Source: Delphinapterus leucas
Taxonomy: Eukaryota > Chordata > Mammalia > Artiodactyla > Monodontidae
Direction of reading: 5' to 3'
DNA: 64,000 nucleotides
Assembly (NCBI RefSeq): GCF_002288925.2
Contig: NW_022098031.1
Span: forward strand, 5,699,371 to 5,763,370
Made by a program: the position numbers and the translations under genes. Within the stretch, counting starts at the first letter, position 1. Each line of letters starts with the position of its first letter. Shown in pieces: positions 37,188-48,625 of the stretch. The notes below the pieces were generated by a model. It saw only the letters and a program-made list of their open reading frames with translations, had not been told where the DNA came from and ran no database searches.

Positions 37188-37190
<3 letters not shown>
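34541..37190. other. Long stretch without recognised gene or repeat
   Basis: About 2.6 kb. Open frames up to 110 codons (35629-35961, minus strand) show no familiar domain. Some parts (36000-36700) look like diverged reversed L2 but cannot be aligned by eye. Confidence 0.4.

Positions 37191-37224
<34 letters not shown>
37191..37224. repeat. (TG)n microsatellite
   Basis: Seventeen TG units in a row, touching the edge of the LTR that follows. Confidence 0.95.
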
Positions 37225-37226
<2 letters not shown>

Positions 37227-37723
37227 GGCAATATTACCAACCAAGGTTCTTGGCCTCCTTAATCAATAGAAATATAAGAGGCCAGACAAGAAATTCAAGC
37301 AAGGCTTTATTGGGGCCCCTGCTGCAGCAGGGGGGAGTGAAAACAAGTAACAGTTTCCCTTGCTCACTAGCTCGCTCGCTGGAGGTGGGGCAGGGGGGAG
37401 AGCTGTTTCCTTACATGGGGTGAGGGTAGGGGTGTGTCCAGGGGTCAGGCTGGAAGGGTGGCTTAGGTGGTTTGCCCACCCCTTTGGTGGTGCTGTGTGC
37501 AGGGATCATGCGCAGTACCCTGCTTTTGCTCCCAGATCTTCAGAAGTGGCAGGTTTTTTTGTTTCGTTTTGTTTTTTAATCTGGTGTCATAATTTGCCCC
37601 AACTGCACATGGACACAGTTATTTTTAGTCCCTTATAGTTTCTTTGTATTTTGTTGCTTGAGGAGAAGTTTGTCCAGGTGCAAGCACAGCAGCAAAGGAC
37701 CCCAGGTCCCAAAACCCGTCTCA
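37223..37723 (-). mobile_element. Probable solo ERV LTR
   Basis: On the minus strand the block starts TGAGACGGG and ends GCCAACA, the TG...CA form of an LTR. It contains a polyadenylation signal in 'ccccaataaagccttgcttg' near the 3' side, followed by a U5-like tail that ends 'ttggtaatattgcc'. Composition changes sharply to GC-rich from the AT-rich flanks. No gag, pol or env sequence is beside it, so it is read as a solo LTR of a gammaretrovirus-like (ERV1) group. The short duplication was not resolved because one side is a (TG)n run. The family name is not known to me. Confidence 0.65.
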
Positions 37724-38431
37724 GCAATATGTGTACACAAAACACAATTCCAAATGGTAAATAGTAGTCATGAACATAGAAGTAAGAAAAAACTCACTGA
37801 GAAGAAATTTTGCAATCTAATGGTAACTAATAATTCTCAAACTTGATACCAAAACATCTGAACATGAAGTCTTGTGAACATACAGTGAACATAATCCAAA
37901 TGAAAACTGTGTCTTTAAGATATGCTGATAGAGATCAAAACAAGGTATCATTCTTTAGGAAGCAAGCAGTCTGATATTTGGTAAACAACCTAATGTTACT
38001 TTTTTTAAGTTTATGAAAGCCTTTCCCCCAAATCCTTGGAGAGTCATTTTCTTGACTGCTCCTGCATGAATGTTTCCATGCTTATAATAAAACTCTGTCA
38101 AAAGGTTCAATTCAGTTGTTCCTGTTTCCCCCCCCCCCCGTGTGTGTAAGGGAATCTCTTGTGATTAAAACAATTGGGAAATTTTTTTCCAGAAGATGAA
38201 GTACCCCTATAAAAAAGTATAAGTGTTATAGACTCAGGTTGATTAAGTGGGAAGCCAGGAGACTTAGCTGGTTAGAGAAGAGTGATTAAAGGCTGTTGTC
38301 CACAGTACACACAATTCATTTAATCTTGTAGATGCATGAGACAGGCATGTGGAAGAGCATCAGTAGCACAGGAGAAACCCTAATTACTCGAGGGTACATG
38401 TATGTATTTGTGTGCAAAGCAGAGGCCTCTT
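37724..38431. other. No gene recognised
   Basis: Unassigned. Includes a 12-base C run at 38128-38139 followed by a short (GT)n. Confidence 0.4.
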
Positions 38432-38443
38432 AAAACTTGGATC

Positions 38444-38644
38444 GGGGGCTTCCCTGGTGGCGCAGTGGTTGAGAGTCCGCCTGCCGATGCAGGGGACACG
38501 GGTTCGTGCCATGGTCCGGGAAGATCCCACGTGCTGGGCCCGTGAGCCATGGCCGCTGAGCCTGCACGTCCGGAACCTGTGCTCCGCAACGGTAGAGGCC
38601 ACAACAGTGAGAGGCCCGCGTACCGCAAAAAAAAAAAAACAAAA
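38444..38644 (+). mobile_element. Short CHR-type SINE, perfect duplication
   Basis: The head 'ggcttccctggtggcgcag', the B box 'gggttcgtgcc' and the end 'gtgagaggcccgcgtaccgc' are intact, followed by an A-rich tail. The 12-base flanks 'aaaacttggatc' (38432-38443 and 38645-38656) are identical and preceded by TT, the classic TT/AAAA nick. An 11-base deletion around 38529-38536 removes the 'gccgcggagcg' part present in the other copies. This looks like one of the youngest insertions here. Confidence 0.95.
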
Positions 38645-38656
38645 AAAACTTGGATC

Positions 38657-39252
38657 AGATTTGCTGTTTTTATAGATGAATTGTCAAATCCACATCTATT
38701 TGAAAGAACTAGTCATTAGTTTTACATAAAATGTAAAACTAGCTGAATGTCCAGTTGCTTACAGTTATGCTTTTATTTTTCCCCCAATTTGTACCTCAAA
38801 AACTAGTCCTGTGTAAAACTGTCATTGGATTTTCAAATGCAGGAAAGAAACCACAGGCATAGGCTTATATAACCAATACAACTTATAAATGCCGCATCAA
38901 AGATCAGCAAGCCTTACTGGTACATGTAGGTTAAGACCACAAAAAAAAAGTCTAACTATGCTTGAGGAGCTAAACTGTGGTTGCTGTGGAAACAGAGCTT
39001 AACTTTAAGGTTTTACACTGTGGTGCATGGAAAATTTCAAGCGGACTGTGCAATAATGTCAGCTTTTTCAGTGAATATACAGCATCAGTTATGGGAAATA
39101 GCATGAATGGAAGATAATGAGTTCCTAAGACTGACAACAACGTTGAACACACAAACACACATATGCACACACACAGACACACACACATGTCTAACTTTTT
39201 AGAAACATAATTAGATATTATGTTTTTTAAAAAAATAATTCCATTTTCCTTA
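38657..39252. other. No gene recognised
   Basis: Unassigned, with an AC-rich microsatellite at about 39148-39187. Confidence 0.4.
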
Positions 39253-39640
39253 ATCCATTTGGGCTGCCATAACCAAACACCCTATACTGAGTAGTTTATA
39301 AACAGCAAACATGTATTTCTCACAGTTTTGTAGGCTGGGAAGTCCAAGATCAGGATTCCAGCAGATTTGGCATCTGATGAAAACCTGCTTCTTGGTTCAT
39401 AAGCTGTCGTTTTTCTGCTGTGTCCTCCCATGGCAGAAGGGGTGAGAAGCTCTTTACGATCTGTTTTATAAGGGCACTAATCCTATGCATGAGGTTTCAC
39501 CCTCATGACCTAGTCACCCCCCGGAGGTCCCATCTCTTAATAACATCACATTGGGTATTAGGATTTCAACATATGGATTTTGGTTGTGGTGGGGGACTGG
39601 GGGGAGCACAAAAATTTAGTCCATTGCATTCCTCCACTCT
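39253..39640 (-). mobile_element. MLT1/MST-type LTR (ERVL-MaLR)
   Basis: Reversed order: 'ccatttgggctgccataacc', 'ctcacagttttgtaggctgg', 'gctgtgtcctcccatggcag', 'cctcatgacctagtcacccc', 'ttaggatttcaacatatgga'. The same family occurs in the opposite orientation at 45060-45455. Confidence 0.85.
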
Positions 39641-40842
39641 GTTTTTCTAAATCATTTCCAATGTAAAAATTTCACTCTCATAACGTTTATAATGTTATTC
39701 TAAAGGTGTCTTCTTTTTTTTTTATTTTGACAACAGTGGTAATGGATGATCTCTAACATCTCTGTCATTAATGATTCCACTGGTTCATTGTAAATAAATC
39801 ACAGAGGCATGAGCATTTTAAAATTATTTTGTCCCATGGACAATACAGAACATGTGTAAATCTAAGTATACATATACGAACAGAAATTTACCTAAAGAGA
39901 AAGTCATCTTTTATAGACAAAAATCTGTAAACAAAGTACAGATACATTTTTATATCCCCAGATAAAAGAGTGCTGCCGTATAGATAGGATGTAATTTATA
40001 CAAATTATTTACCTAATATCTCTGACATTTCTCTATAATTGCATCATTTATATTTCCTAGTGTGACCCAAATAGGAAAAGGAAAAGCTAGGAGACAAGGG
40101 TATATCAAAAGTACCCTAAAAGCAGCCTCTGGCTCAGAAGTCCTCCACCCCCGCGCCCGCACTTTCTTATTGGATTCACACAGTAGTCCAGTTCCATGTC
40201 CCCCCTTTCTCTTACTGGCAACCCCAAGTTACTAAAACATTCTCATCTCAGCTAATGATGTCTTGCTCTCATTCCACTGATGCCAGCCTTCCCTCCTCAC
40301 CTTCCTGTAGCCTTGGTGCTGCAGGCTGTGGTCTTTGCAGCTGATGTTGGCTCACCTTTGCACTAACCTTGAGTGTGGCTATTGTTTTCTTGTCAGTCAC
40401 CATGTTGACACAGGGCTGGCACAGTAACTATTGTGGAAGCCAATTTTTTTTTTTTTTAAACAATGTTGTGGCTCCTGTTAACTTTCTAGTGTCTCTTCCA
40501 GTTTTTTCAATCACTGCACTGAAATTGGGTGAAGATTTCATTAATAGAGCTAACAATTCTTTAAACACTCAAACAGGGACCATGATTTTTTTTTTTTTTT
40601 CTGTGAGTAATCCACATTTTTGGTGCTAGTACTTTATTATTTCGATGTAATACTTAATCATCCTTCTCTATTGCTTTTTGAAACTATTCACACATCCCAC
40701 TAGGACATGAACTAGAAGATAATATAAATAGCAATTTGTAGTGCAGTATTCAAACTTATTCTGTCTTATCATGGGCAGTGAACACTTTTACGTCAAGTAT
40801 TCACCCAAAGCAATGATAGAGGGAGCAGTTCTTATAGCAAGT
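39641..40842. other. No gene recognised
   Basis: Contains poly-T runs near 40443-40457 and 40587-40600. No repeat family or exon was recognised. Confidence 0.4.
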
Positions 40843-41000
40843 CACTGCTCTAAGTGCTTTACCTACATTAACATTTAATCTTCATGAGAATATTAATCCC
40901 TATTTTACAGATGAGGAAACTGAGGCACAAAGAGCTTAACAATTTGTCCAAATTCTCACAGCTAATTAGGGGCAGAGCTGTGATTTTAAAGCAGGCCAAC
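40843..41000 (-). mobile_element. MIR SINE
   Basis: 'cactgctctaagtgctttac', 'cctattttacagatgaggaa', 'actgaggcacaaagagctta', and 'attctcacagctaattaggg' give a clear reversed MIR. Confidence 0.88.
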
Positions 41001-41756
41001 CTGGCTATGTGAACTTTTATTATTCTGCCTCTTTAAGTCTGGGATAAAGACAATTGAATTTCTCATAAGGTACAACTTCCTAAAAGTTAAGGACAAGCCT
41101 TTGCAAATTATTTAATTCAGAGGTCTCCATCAGGGGATTCACCATCAACTCTAACAGTTCCTCTCAAAGTATCCATAATGGCTTTATGCAAAAATACTTT
41201 TTTGATGCCCATGCTGAGAAGCATGTCATTCTAAAGGGGCTATGAAAATGAAATGACTTTTCTCTGGAATCTCTACTACAGCGGAATTTAAATACTATTT
41301 TACAGTTCTAATTAAAATGACACTATTTAATGCAGTGATACATAGAATCCTTTGTAGTGCAAATTTTTTCATCTACCCCAGACATCAGCAAATGTCAAAT
41401 AACATCCATGCCATGACTGCCTTTATCTGGCCATTCAAAAGAGTCACCCCACACACCCAATTTTGAATCAAGTCTTTTTGAAATTCATATACAATAAATT
41501 GTATTAATTGGCCACATTTAAATGGGGGATTAACATGATGAAATCATAAACTAAAATAATTACAGATTTTTAGGAGGTATTTGTCCCTAGAAATTAAAAG
41601 CAGAGTTTTTTGAGCAATGCAGTAACTGAGATAAAGAGAAGTCATGACGAACATTCCTTGTTTCCTTAATCAACATGAGTGAACTTTTGAAATCTTCACA
41701 TTATCTTTGAAAATTCCCTTCCCCTGTTCTCCAAACTCATCTATTTATTCATTTTA
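41001..41756. other. No gene recognised
   Basis: No identified repeat or coding segment. Confidence 0.4.
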
Positions 41757-42490
41757 ATGTTTCTATTTATGGAAATTTCAATTTTCATCTTTATGAAAAT
41801 ATACCCCATATATGGAGTGTATCATATATATTTTATATACAATCAAAGTAATACATATTCACAGTTTAAACACTCACGATGTCTCATTGAAAACATCTTT
41901 CTTAGTCCCTTCTGTTCCCAATTCTCACTCCTCAGAGGTACCACTTTCAAGTCTTCCATTTTTAAGTCTTCTAGTTTTCTTTACAAGTTTACCTCCATGT
42001 TTATCAACAACATGATTAGCCTGCCTTTTTTTATTTTTCAGCTTAAGGCATCATTCCACATTTCAAGGAAAGATGATATTTTTTTTACATTCCTTTCACC
42101 CATATCTGCTTCCTCTTCCCTCCTCTTTCCATTTTAGTTACATGAGCCTATATGTATTTATATCACCAGTTTCAGTTCACTCAGTACTCAGTGTTGGCAT
42201 TATTATGACTATGCAATATTTTTCACAGCAAAGCCATGCAGCATGCTATGATATTACATAATGTTATAAGGATTAAATGACTTACAGCTTTTGAAGTGCT
42301 TAGAACATTGTACGTAATAATTCTACATAAGTGTATATAGTTTAATCAAAATCTTTTTGATTTTCTACTTTTCTGATTTTCACTTTTCTACTAATATAGT
42401 CAGTTTTGTAATGGATAGTTTTTACATATGTCTTTGCACGTTTGTCTAATTGTTCCTTGAGATAAATTCCTAGAAATAGAAAAAAAAATC
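41757..42490 (-). mobile_element. Old L1 (L1M-type) 3' region
   Basis: 'aaagtaatacatattcacag', 'ttacctccatgtttatcaac', 'aaggcatcattccacatttc' and 'ccttgagataaattcctaga' follow the reversed 3' part of old L1. A MIR-like piece interrupts it near 42255-42335. The boundaries are rough. Confidence 0.45.
42255..42335 (+). mobile_element. MIR SINE 3' fragment
   Basis: 'gttataaggattaaatgact' and 'tgaagtgcttagaacattgt' match the MIR 3' part in sense. Confidence 0.6.
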
Positions 42491-45059
42491 CTTTCTGTAA
42501 AACTTTTTTTTCCAATGTGTATTGTCTCATTTTTCCTCTTGATTTCCTACAAATTGTTTATTAATTTAGCTAAAGTTTCTGACAGAATTGTAAAATTATT
42601 CTCAAGTTCCTCATATACATTATGTATTTTATCAATTTGTTTCATAACTCTTCTGTCTGATTCTGCAAACTTTCTAGGACAGCTCTGCAGAGCTTGCCAT
42701 GGGATATCTTTTGCCAGCATCTGGAGGGTTTCTTTTACCTCTCTCTTATTGGAAGCCTTATTTCCTCATTCCCATGCTTGTTTGTTTTCTTAGTGTTTTC
42801 CTTCTTTAATCTGGAATATATCCTCCAATAGTTTTTTGAAAAACAGGATACAGAAAATAAATGATAAGAGACTCATGTGCCTGAAAACATCTTTGCTCCA
42901 CTTTCACACTTTATTTGATGTGCGTTGGGTATAATTACAAATAACTTTCACTAATAATTCTGGAAGTTTTCCCTGTTCCTTGTTTTCTTCGGGAACACAC
43001 TTTTCCAGTACATTGACTCTTTGGGACTGAAATCACATTGTGCCTCTGCTCGGGCCATAGGGGTAGCCATGCCATGCAGGCTTGTGATTTAGAGTACTAT
43101 ACATCCCTGACCCTGGTAACTGACTCAGGAATGGCTGTGCCACTCCAACAGCTTAATTCATAGCTTAAGCTGGGATTTGGTACATAGGCCATGGGAGAGA
43201 GAAGATTTATCCTCCCCTGGGATCGTAAGCTGTTAGGACTATGTAAACCCGGAGCTTCTGACAGCAGCCTCCCCTGGTCACATGAAGAATATGATGTATA
43301 GCACATGATATTGCATAATGAAGCAAACACAGAGAGGAAAGAAAACTTAGGGATAGGAGAGAGAAAGACAAAAGACGTTTTCACCTCTAGAACCAGTCGT
43401 ACTTAAACGAATATTTTCTATTTTATAGAAGTATTTCAAACTGTAGATCTATTACTTACGAGAACAAAAGAATATTTAATATAGTTTTTTTTATGTCGAT
43501 GAAACTGAAACTATATAAACCAATTGCCTGTCTCTGGTCACACATGGTGAACGATGGTGGCAGATTTAGAACCCTTGCCTCTTCCTCTAATGCACTGTAG
43601 TTTCTTGGGTGTCATGTGTCAAAGCTCAAAACCGGAATAGTGGTGAAGTTAAGTGCCGGAGACTTATTGCTATTTATTCTTTGCATACTTATTAAACAAA
43701 CAACCAAAAAACAAAAACAATAAAAAGTGCAGTTAGCCCCTATTTTGTAGCAGTCTGTGTGTCTGTCACATTTTTTTCTAGTTGTTAGGTTCAAATATTA
43801 AATAATTATGAGTATTATATATATTTGTATATACAATGACCTCATAATATGTGCTTCTACATATACATTTCTCATTGGTCCTCGTGAGAATACTGTCCAG
43901 AGAGCATATGACAAACTTCAGGCTCCTGTATTCCTTCATATTCCCACTTTACCATCACTGTGTAAGTCATTCTGCAAAGTTCTAATGTGCCTTTAGCTTT
44001 CCAATGATATCCTTTTTAGTGCATATTTGAGAAAAGTAATCCAAAAGTTCATCCTATTTTTATATATGTATCATAAATATAAAAATAAATAATAGCATTT
44101 TGCCAGTTAAACTAGACCTATTTCCCTAAGCTAAAATCCCAGTGATTATTTTTTTAGGTTTGTATTAATTTTTTGTAAAATATTTATTTTGTAAGATTAT
44201 TAAATATTTTGATAAATTTTCTTCAGTGAAAATGACAATAAAAAACTTAAAAAACTGAATAGTAGTACTTACTACTTGCCCACATATTTTATTGTCCATT
44301 TAGACATTTTCTACTTTATGACCTTGTCAAAAGAGATAAAACAAGACTGAACAAAGAGAGAAATCTTCTAAAACTTTACAAAAATGGGATAACTTGGTAC
44401 CAATGATGTCAAAGAATATTTATTCTTATTTTCTTTGGTGGATATTTCATCATCATTATCACCATATTTCAATCTAAAGTTACATTAAGTCTTCTTCAAA
44501 ATACCTCCCTTTGAATTATTCAGTATATGACCCTAGCTTTCCATTTTCAAATTGGATATATTCTCATTAAATACGTAAGTTTTCCCTGTGGAATATTTTT
44601 AATTCTGGAATTGCAAGTCCCTTAAGTATCTTTTGTTTTATGGCTTAATATAATGAATACTTATAATATCTGCAAGATCTGGCCTACATTTTAGGCAGTG
44701 CTAATAGGGCCATTTTAGACATATGTTTATTTGTAAACGGGACACTTTCAGACTATAATAGATGCATACATTACTAGACTGCAAATTTGTATATTTCTCT
44801 ACAATCTGCTTCTCAGTTTCAGAAGTAATCTTCTCTATAATGCCATGAAGATAGAGAGATAGCTGGGAGTCCATCTTTTTTCCTCCATGTCTCTGGGTTA
44901 TTTGTAATGTGGTTCACTTACCTTCCAGCCATCAAAGCTCTGGAATGATGAAGCATCAGTAGTTATATGAAAAAGAGTGTGAGAAAATTTGGAAATTCAT
45001 ACTGGTACATCTGTATTCCCCTACTCTGGGCTACCCTAGAAGATGAGAACTGGTGTTTT
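42491..45059. other. Long stretch without recognised gene or repeat
   Basis: About 2.6 kb. A 92-codon plus frame (42515-42793) and a 95-codon minus frame (43097-43384) show no known motif. A weak reversed-MIR resemblance lies near 43510-43600 but is not called. Confidence 0.4.
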
Positions 45060-45455
45060 TGTTATGAACAGAATGTTTATGTGCCCCCAAATACATACAT
45101 TGAAACCCCAACCCCCCAGTATGATGGTATTAGGAGGTGGGGCCTTTGGAAAGTAATTAGGTTTAGATGAGGGTGGGGTCCTCATGATGGGATTAGTGCC
45201 CTGTAAGAAGAGATCAGAGCTTTTGCAATCTGTCTCTCTCACTCTGTCTCTTTCTGTTTCCCCTCCCCGACCCCAAATGAGGACACAGCAATGAGACAGC
45301 CATCTGTAAGCCAGGAAGAGGGTCCTTACCAGACACTGAATCTGCTGGCACCTAGATCTTAGACCTCCTACTCTCTAGAAGTGTGAGAAGTAAATGTTTG
45401 TTGTTTGAGCCACACTGTCTATGGTATTCTGTTACAGCAGCCTGAACCAAGGCAG
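45060..45455 (+). mobile_element. MLT1/MST-type LTR (ERVL-MaLR)
   Basis: Sense order is plain: 'tgttatgaacagaatgttta', 'gatggtattaggaggtgggg', 'gggattagtgccctgtaaga', 'gaggacacagcaatgagaca', 'cagacactgaatctgctggc', 'ctgtctatggtattctgtta'. A pyrimidine-rich (TCTC)n block lies in the middle, as is usual for this group. No internal retroviral sequence is attached. Confidence 0.92.
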
Positions 45456-45474
45456 TAACTGGGACTGATCTTGA

Positions 45475-45662
45475 AGAACCTTGTGAACAATTACATATTA
45501 TCTGTGTGACCTTGGGAATAACCCGAGACTCACTTTCCTTATGCATAAAATGAGTATTATGACAATACAGTTGTGAGAATTAAATAACTTGATATTTGTA
45601 AAGTGCTTTAAATGGTACTTGGCACATAGTAAGTGTCAGCTATGTAATTGTTATAGTTGTAA
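45475..45662 (+). mobile_element. MIR SINE
   Basis: 'tctgtgtgaccttgggaata', 'cataaaatgagtattatgac', 'tgtgagaattaaataacttg' and 'tacttggcacatagtaagtg' match MIR in sense. Confidence 0.88.
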
Positions 45663-46475
45663 GAACCGTTTTCATCTAAAATACTTGTCTTAACACCCCC
45701 TTTAGGTAACATTGCTGTTTTAAAATATGAATCCTAGTTTCAAGTTTGGAAAACGGGGCACCAGGGTAATCAACACACTTTTGGCTGGAAGCAATGGTAA
45801 TCAACTCAACAGTTTGATCAAATAAATAGTTTATGATCTGACATGACTGAGCACAGCTGAATTCAGGGTCCAAAGATTGACAGGTTTGATGATATCATCA
45901 GTTTATATCAGTCTTCACTGGTTCTCTCATTCTTAATTTTTCTTTCTTTTGTGTTGCCTTTATTCCAAATAAGCAGTATGCTCGGCTAACCCCTTCAAGA
46001 CTGCACTGTCTTTTCAGTTTGAGATCTTAATAAAACGGAGAAAGACAACCCGTTTTCTCCTAGAACCCATCTTGGTTCTTGTGCCTGCCCCAAAACTGTC
46101 CCCAGAAAGTTAACAAGTATTATTTAGTCATAACATACCTCAGGAGCTAGGCAAGTGTGTCTCCTTAATGGTAGCCTTGTCAGAATCCTGTAGACTTTTG
46201 TGGAATAGGGGAAGAGTATATTCTAAAAAAAAGAAATAGCTTTAAGGAGAAAAATGTATGGATGTGTGCATACTACTATACCATCCATGCTGTCTCTTCA
46301 CTTTCCATCTCTTCTCTAACATAGCTTGGCAGCTACCCAAAAGGACTGAGCAAATCTCAAAGTGTGTCCAGTTGTTTGGTTTAGGTGTCTGTGTGGCTAC
46401 TGCTGCCACCCCTGCTTTCCCTCTTGAAATATTCAGAATCCTGTAGCTGCTTCCTCACGAGTCAGTGCAGTTCAC
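45663..46475. other. No gene recognised
   Basis: No identified repeat or exon. Confidence 0.4.
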
Positions 46476-46660
46476 CACTTACAGCAGGAGTTCTGGATTC
46501 AGGTGTTCAAATTCTTGCTATAGCACCTACTATGTCCCCTGGTCAAACAACTTCACTTTTATTTGTACATCAGGAAAATGGGGATTATTGTATGACTATC
46601 TCAAACATAAGTGAGGCTTAAGTTAGGTGATATATATGTAAAATCTCATTATTTGCTTAT
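46476..46660 (+). mobile_element. MIR SINE, diverged
   Basis: 'gttctggattcaggtgttca', 'acttcacttttatttgtaca' and 'tcaggaaaatggggattatt' are in MIR order. Confidence 0.55.
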
Positions 46661-48125
46661 TTTGATAAAATTATCACTGCTTCCTGGGCGACCTAGAGAC
46701 CAATATAGATAAGTGCAGTACATGAGATTCCTTACAACAAAGAAAATGTTGAGAGAGAGTAGAATTTGGAGGGTGTTAGTGAGAGCAATTCATTGTGTTC
46801 AAGGGAGCAAGAATAACTAAACTCCTTGAGTTTCATTTTATCCCTGGAAAATTCTAATATTTGATGTATTCAGAACATGTAATTCTTGTTTGATTCCAGA
46901 GACTGTCAAATGAATAAATAATATGTTTGTACTTTAGGTTTCGTCTGGTTTTATTCAGTGTCACTATTTTTGCTCTCTTGCTGTATTTCCCTGTGTCCTG
47001 CTTTCTCCTCTATCTTCTTTAGATGAATCTTAGATGATTTCCTTTCATCTTAAAAAGCTTTTTATAATGATAAAAATACATATATAACTCTGCATCTCAG
47101 AGGCCAGGTATATTTTTTAGTTCTCAATAGTGACAAAAATGCTTTCCCCAAATTGTTCCATTGCGTCGAGATCCCTTGGGCAGCCTTGTTCTTGCTTTGG
47201 CAAACCTGTGGAGAGGTCATTCACTTCATTCAAATTTGATGACTGTGTGCATTTGCAATGTATGTCTAGAAAAGCTATGAAGGCTGGCTCAACTTTTTCT
47301 GGGCATAGAGGTATTTTATCAAAGCCTTTCATGGGCTTTTTTTATTTGCTTCCTATCTTTATCAGTGTCTCCATGAATTTTTCATTCTGTCATGAGGTTA
47401 AAAAAAAAAAAGGCTTAAAATAGCCATTTAAATAACCCAGAATCAAATATTGTAAACTTCTCTGAAAATACTTCCCTCTTCATTTATATAAACTTTTTTT
47501 TTCTTTGAAATTGTGCTTTTAGAGTAGGAGAGAGGGGTATCTACAGCAGCTGGTCATTTATTATCTGTCTTTGCAACAGCTGAGAGACAAGATCAGTTAA
47601 TTCTCCTTGAGAGGCAACAGAGGAGAAGTTATCAGGCCAATCTGTTTATTTCAGATGAGCACTTTGAATAGCCTTCTCTATTCATAACCGCATGGCATAG
47701 CGGTTCACCTTAGATGCAGATGATCGTTGACCAAGAAAATAAATATGGACTCACTGAAATACAAATTGTAGGTTTTTCAGGCTTAGAACACTGGCCTTGA
47801 AAAGGAAAGATAGGCTCTTGGAGAGTCTATAAAGTTTTCTCTATTCCACTTTTTGCAATATGAAGAAGGATAAGAGAGCTCAGTCTTAAGCTACAGGACA
47901 TGAAACCTGTTCCCAGAATGGCTTAGATAATTCTCCAACTTGAGAAAACTGAAATATTTTGGGGGGAGGAGGTGACATTCTCCCATTATTTAAGATAAGA
48001 GTATTATCACCAGGTCCTCCTCTGTAGTGTTATAAAGATGAAACATGGATTAGGTATTTTGAAGAGACTGAGTAAATAATATTGCATACCTATATATTTT
48101 TATCTTCTATGTTATCTTAACATTT
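46661..48125. other. No gene recognised
   Basis: About 1.5 kb, AT-rich. A 97-codon plus frame (47130-47423) has no familiar motif. Confidence 0.4.
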
Positions 48126-48215
48126 TTCAATTTAATATATGCTAGCTCTGTGTCAGGCCACATGCTTTCTATGCCTTTATCCACCATAAAAACCCTATAG
48201 GGTACCCTATAGGGT
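48126..48215 (-). mobile_element. MIR SINE fragment
   Basis: 'gctctgtgtcaggccacatg' and 'cctttatccaccataaaaac' followed by 'cctataggg' resemble the reversed MIR 3' part. It appears to be the seed of the palindrome that follows. Confidence 0.45.
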
Positions 48216-48221
48216 TTTTAT
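48186..48221. repeat. 36-bp perfect palindrome
   Basis: Two 18-base arms with no spacer, centred on GGTACC (48201-48206). Every base from 48186 to 48221 pairs with its partner. The arms consist of A-rich ends, CCCTATAGGG and the shared centre. Confidence 0.98.
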
Positions 48222-48273
48222 AACTTTAAAACTGGAAGGTTCCATTTTATAACTTTAAAACTGGAAGGTTCCA
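48216..48273. repeat. 29-bp tandem repeat, two identical copies
   Basis: The unit starts 'ttttataactttaaaactgg' and ends 'aaggttcca'. Copies at 48216-48244 and 48245-48273 are identical. The first copy overlaps the last six bases of the palindrome. Confidence 0.98.
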
Positions 48274-48429
48274 GAGAGGTTTCTAATATATTTTCAGGAA
48301 AATGATCATGTTTCCATTATCTTTAGGGACGATAACTCAGAAGTTAGAAAAATCACTAGCTTACAGATTTTTTTATGGATGGTGACTAAATAAGGTCCTT
48401 TGTCATGTATTCTCATTCATAACCTAGTG

Positions 48430-48625
48430 TTCTAGCATGGTGCTCTCAAAGTGTGGTCCCTGCACCAGCAGTATCAGCATCACGGGGAACCCATTAGAAA
48501 TGCAGATTTTGAAAACTTACCCTAAACCTATTGAATCAGAAATTCTGTTGGTTGAGCCCGGCAATGCATTTAACAAGTTCCCCTGATGTACCGTAAATTT
48601 GAGAATTCCCGTTCCATTGGACGAG
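48430..48625. mobile_element. MER5-like nonautonomous hAT element
   Basis: 'gtgctctcaaagtgtggtcc', 'agcagtatcagcatcacggg', 'gaacccattagaaatgcaga', 'attgaatcagaaattctgtt' and 'gtaaatttgagaattcccgt' match the MER5 pattern with its terminal inverted ends. Confidence 0.8.

Noticed and set aside
37190..37423. Frame beginning 'MCVCVCVCVCVC'
   Set aside because: It is the (TG)n microsatellite read into the LTR, with no coding evidence.
43510..43600. Possible reversed MIR
   Set aside because: Only one weak motif ('tggcagatttagaacccttg') matches, which is not enough to call it.
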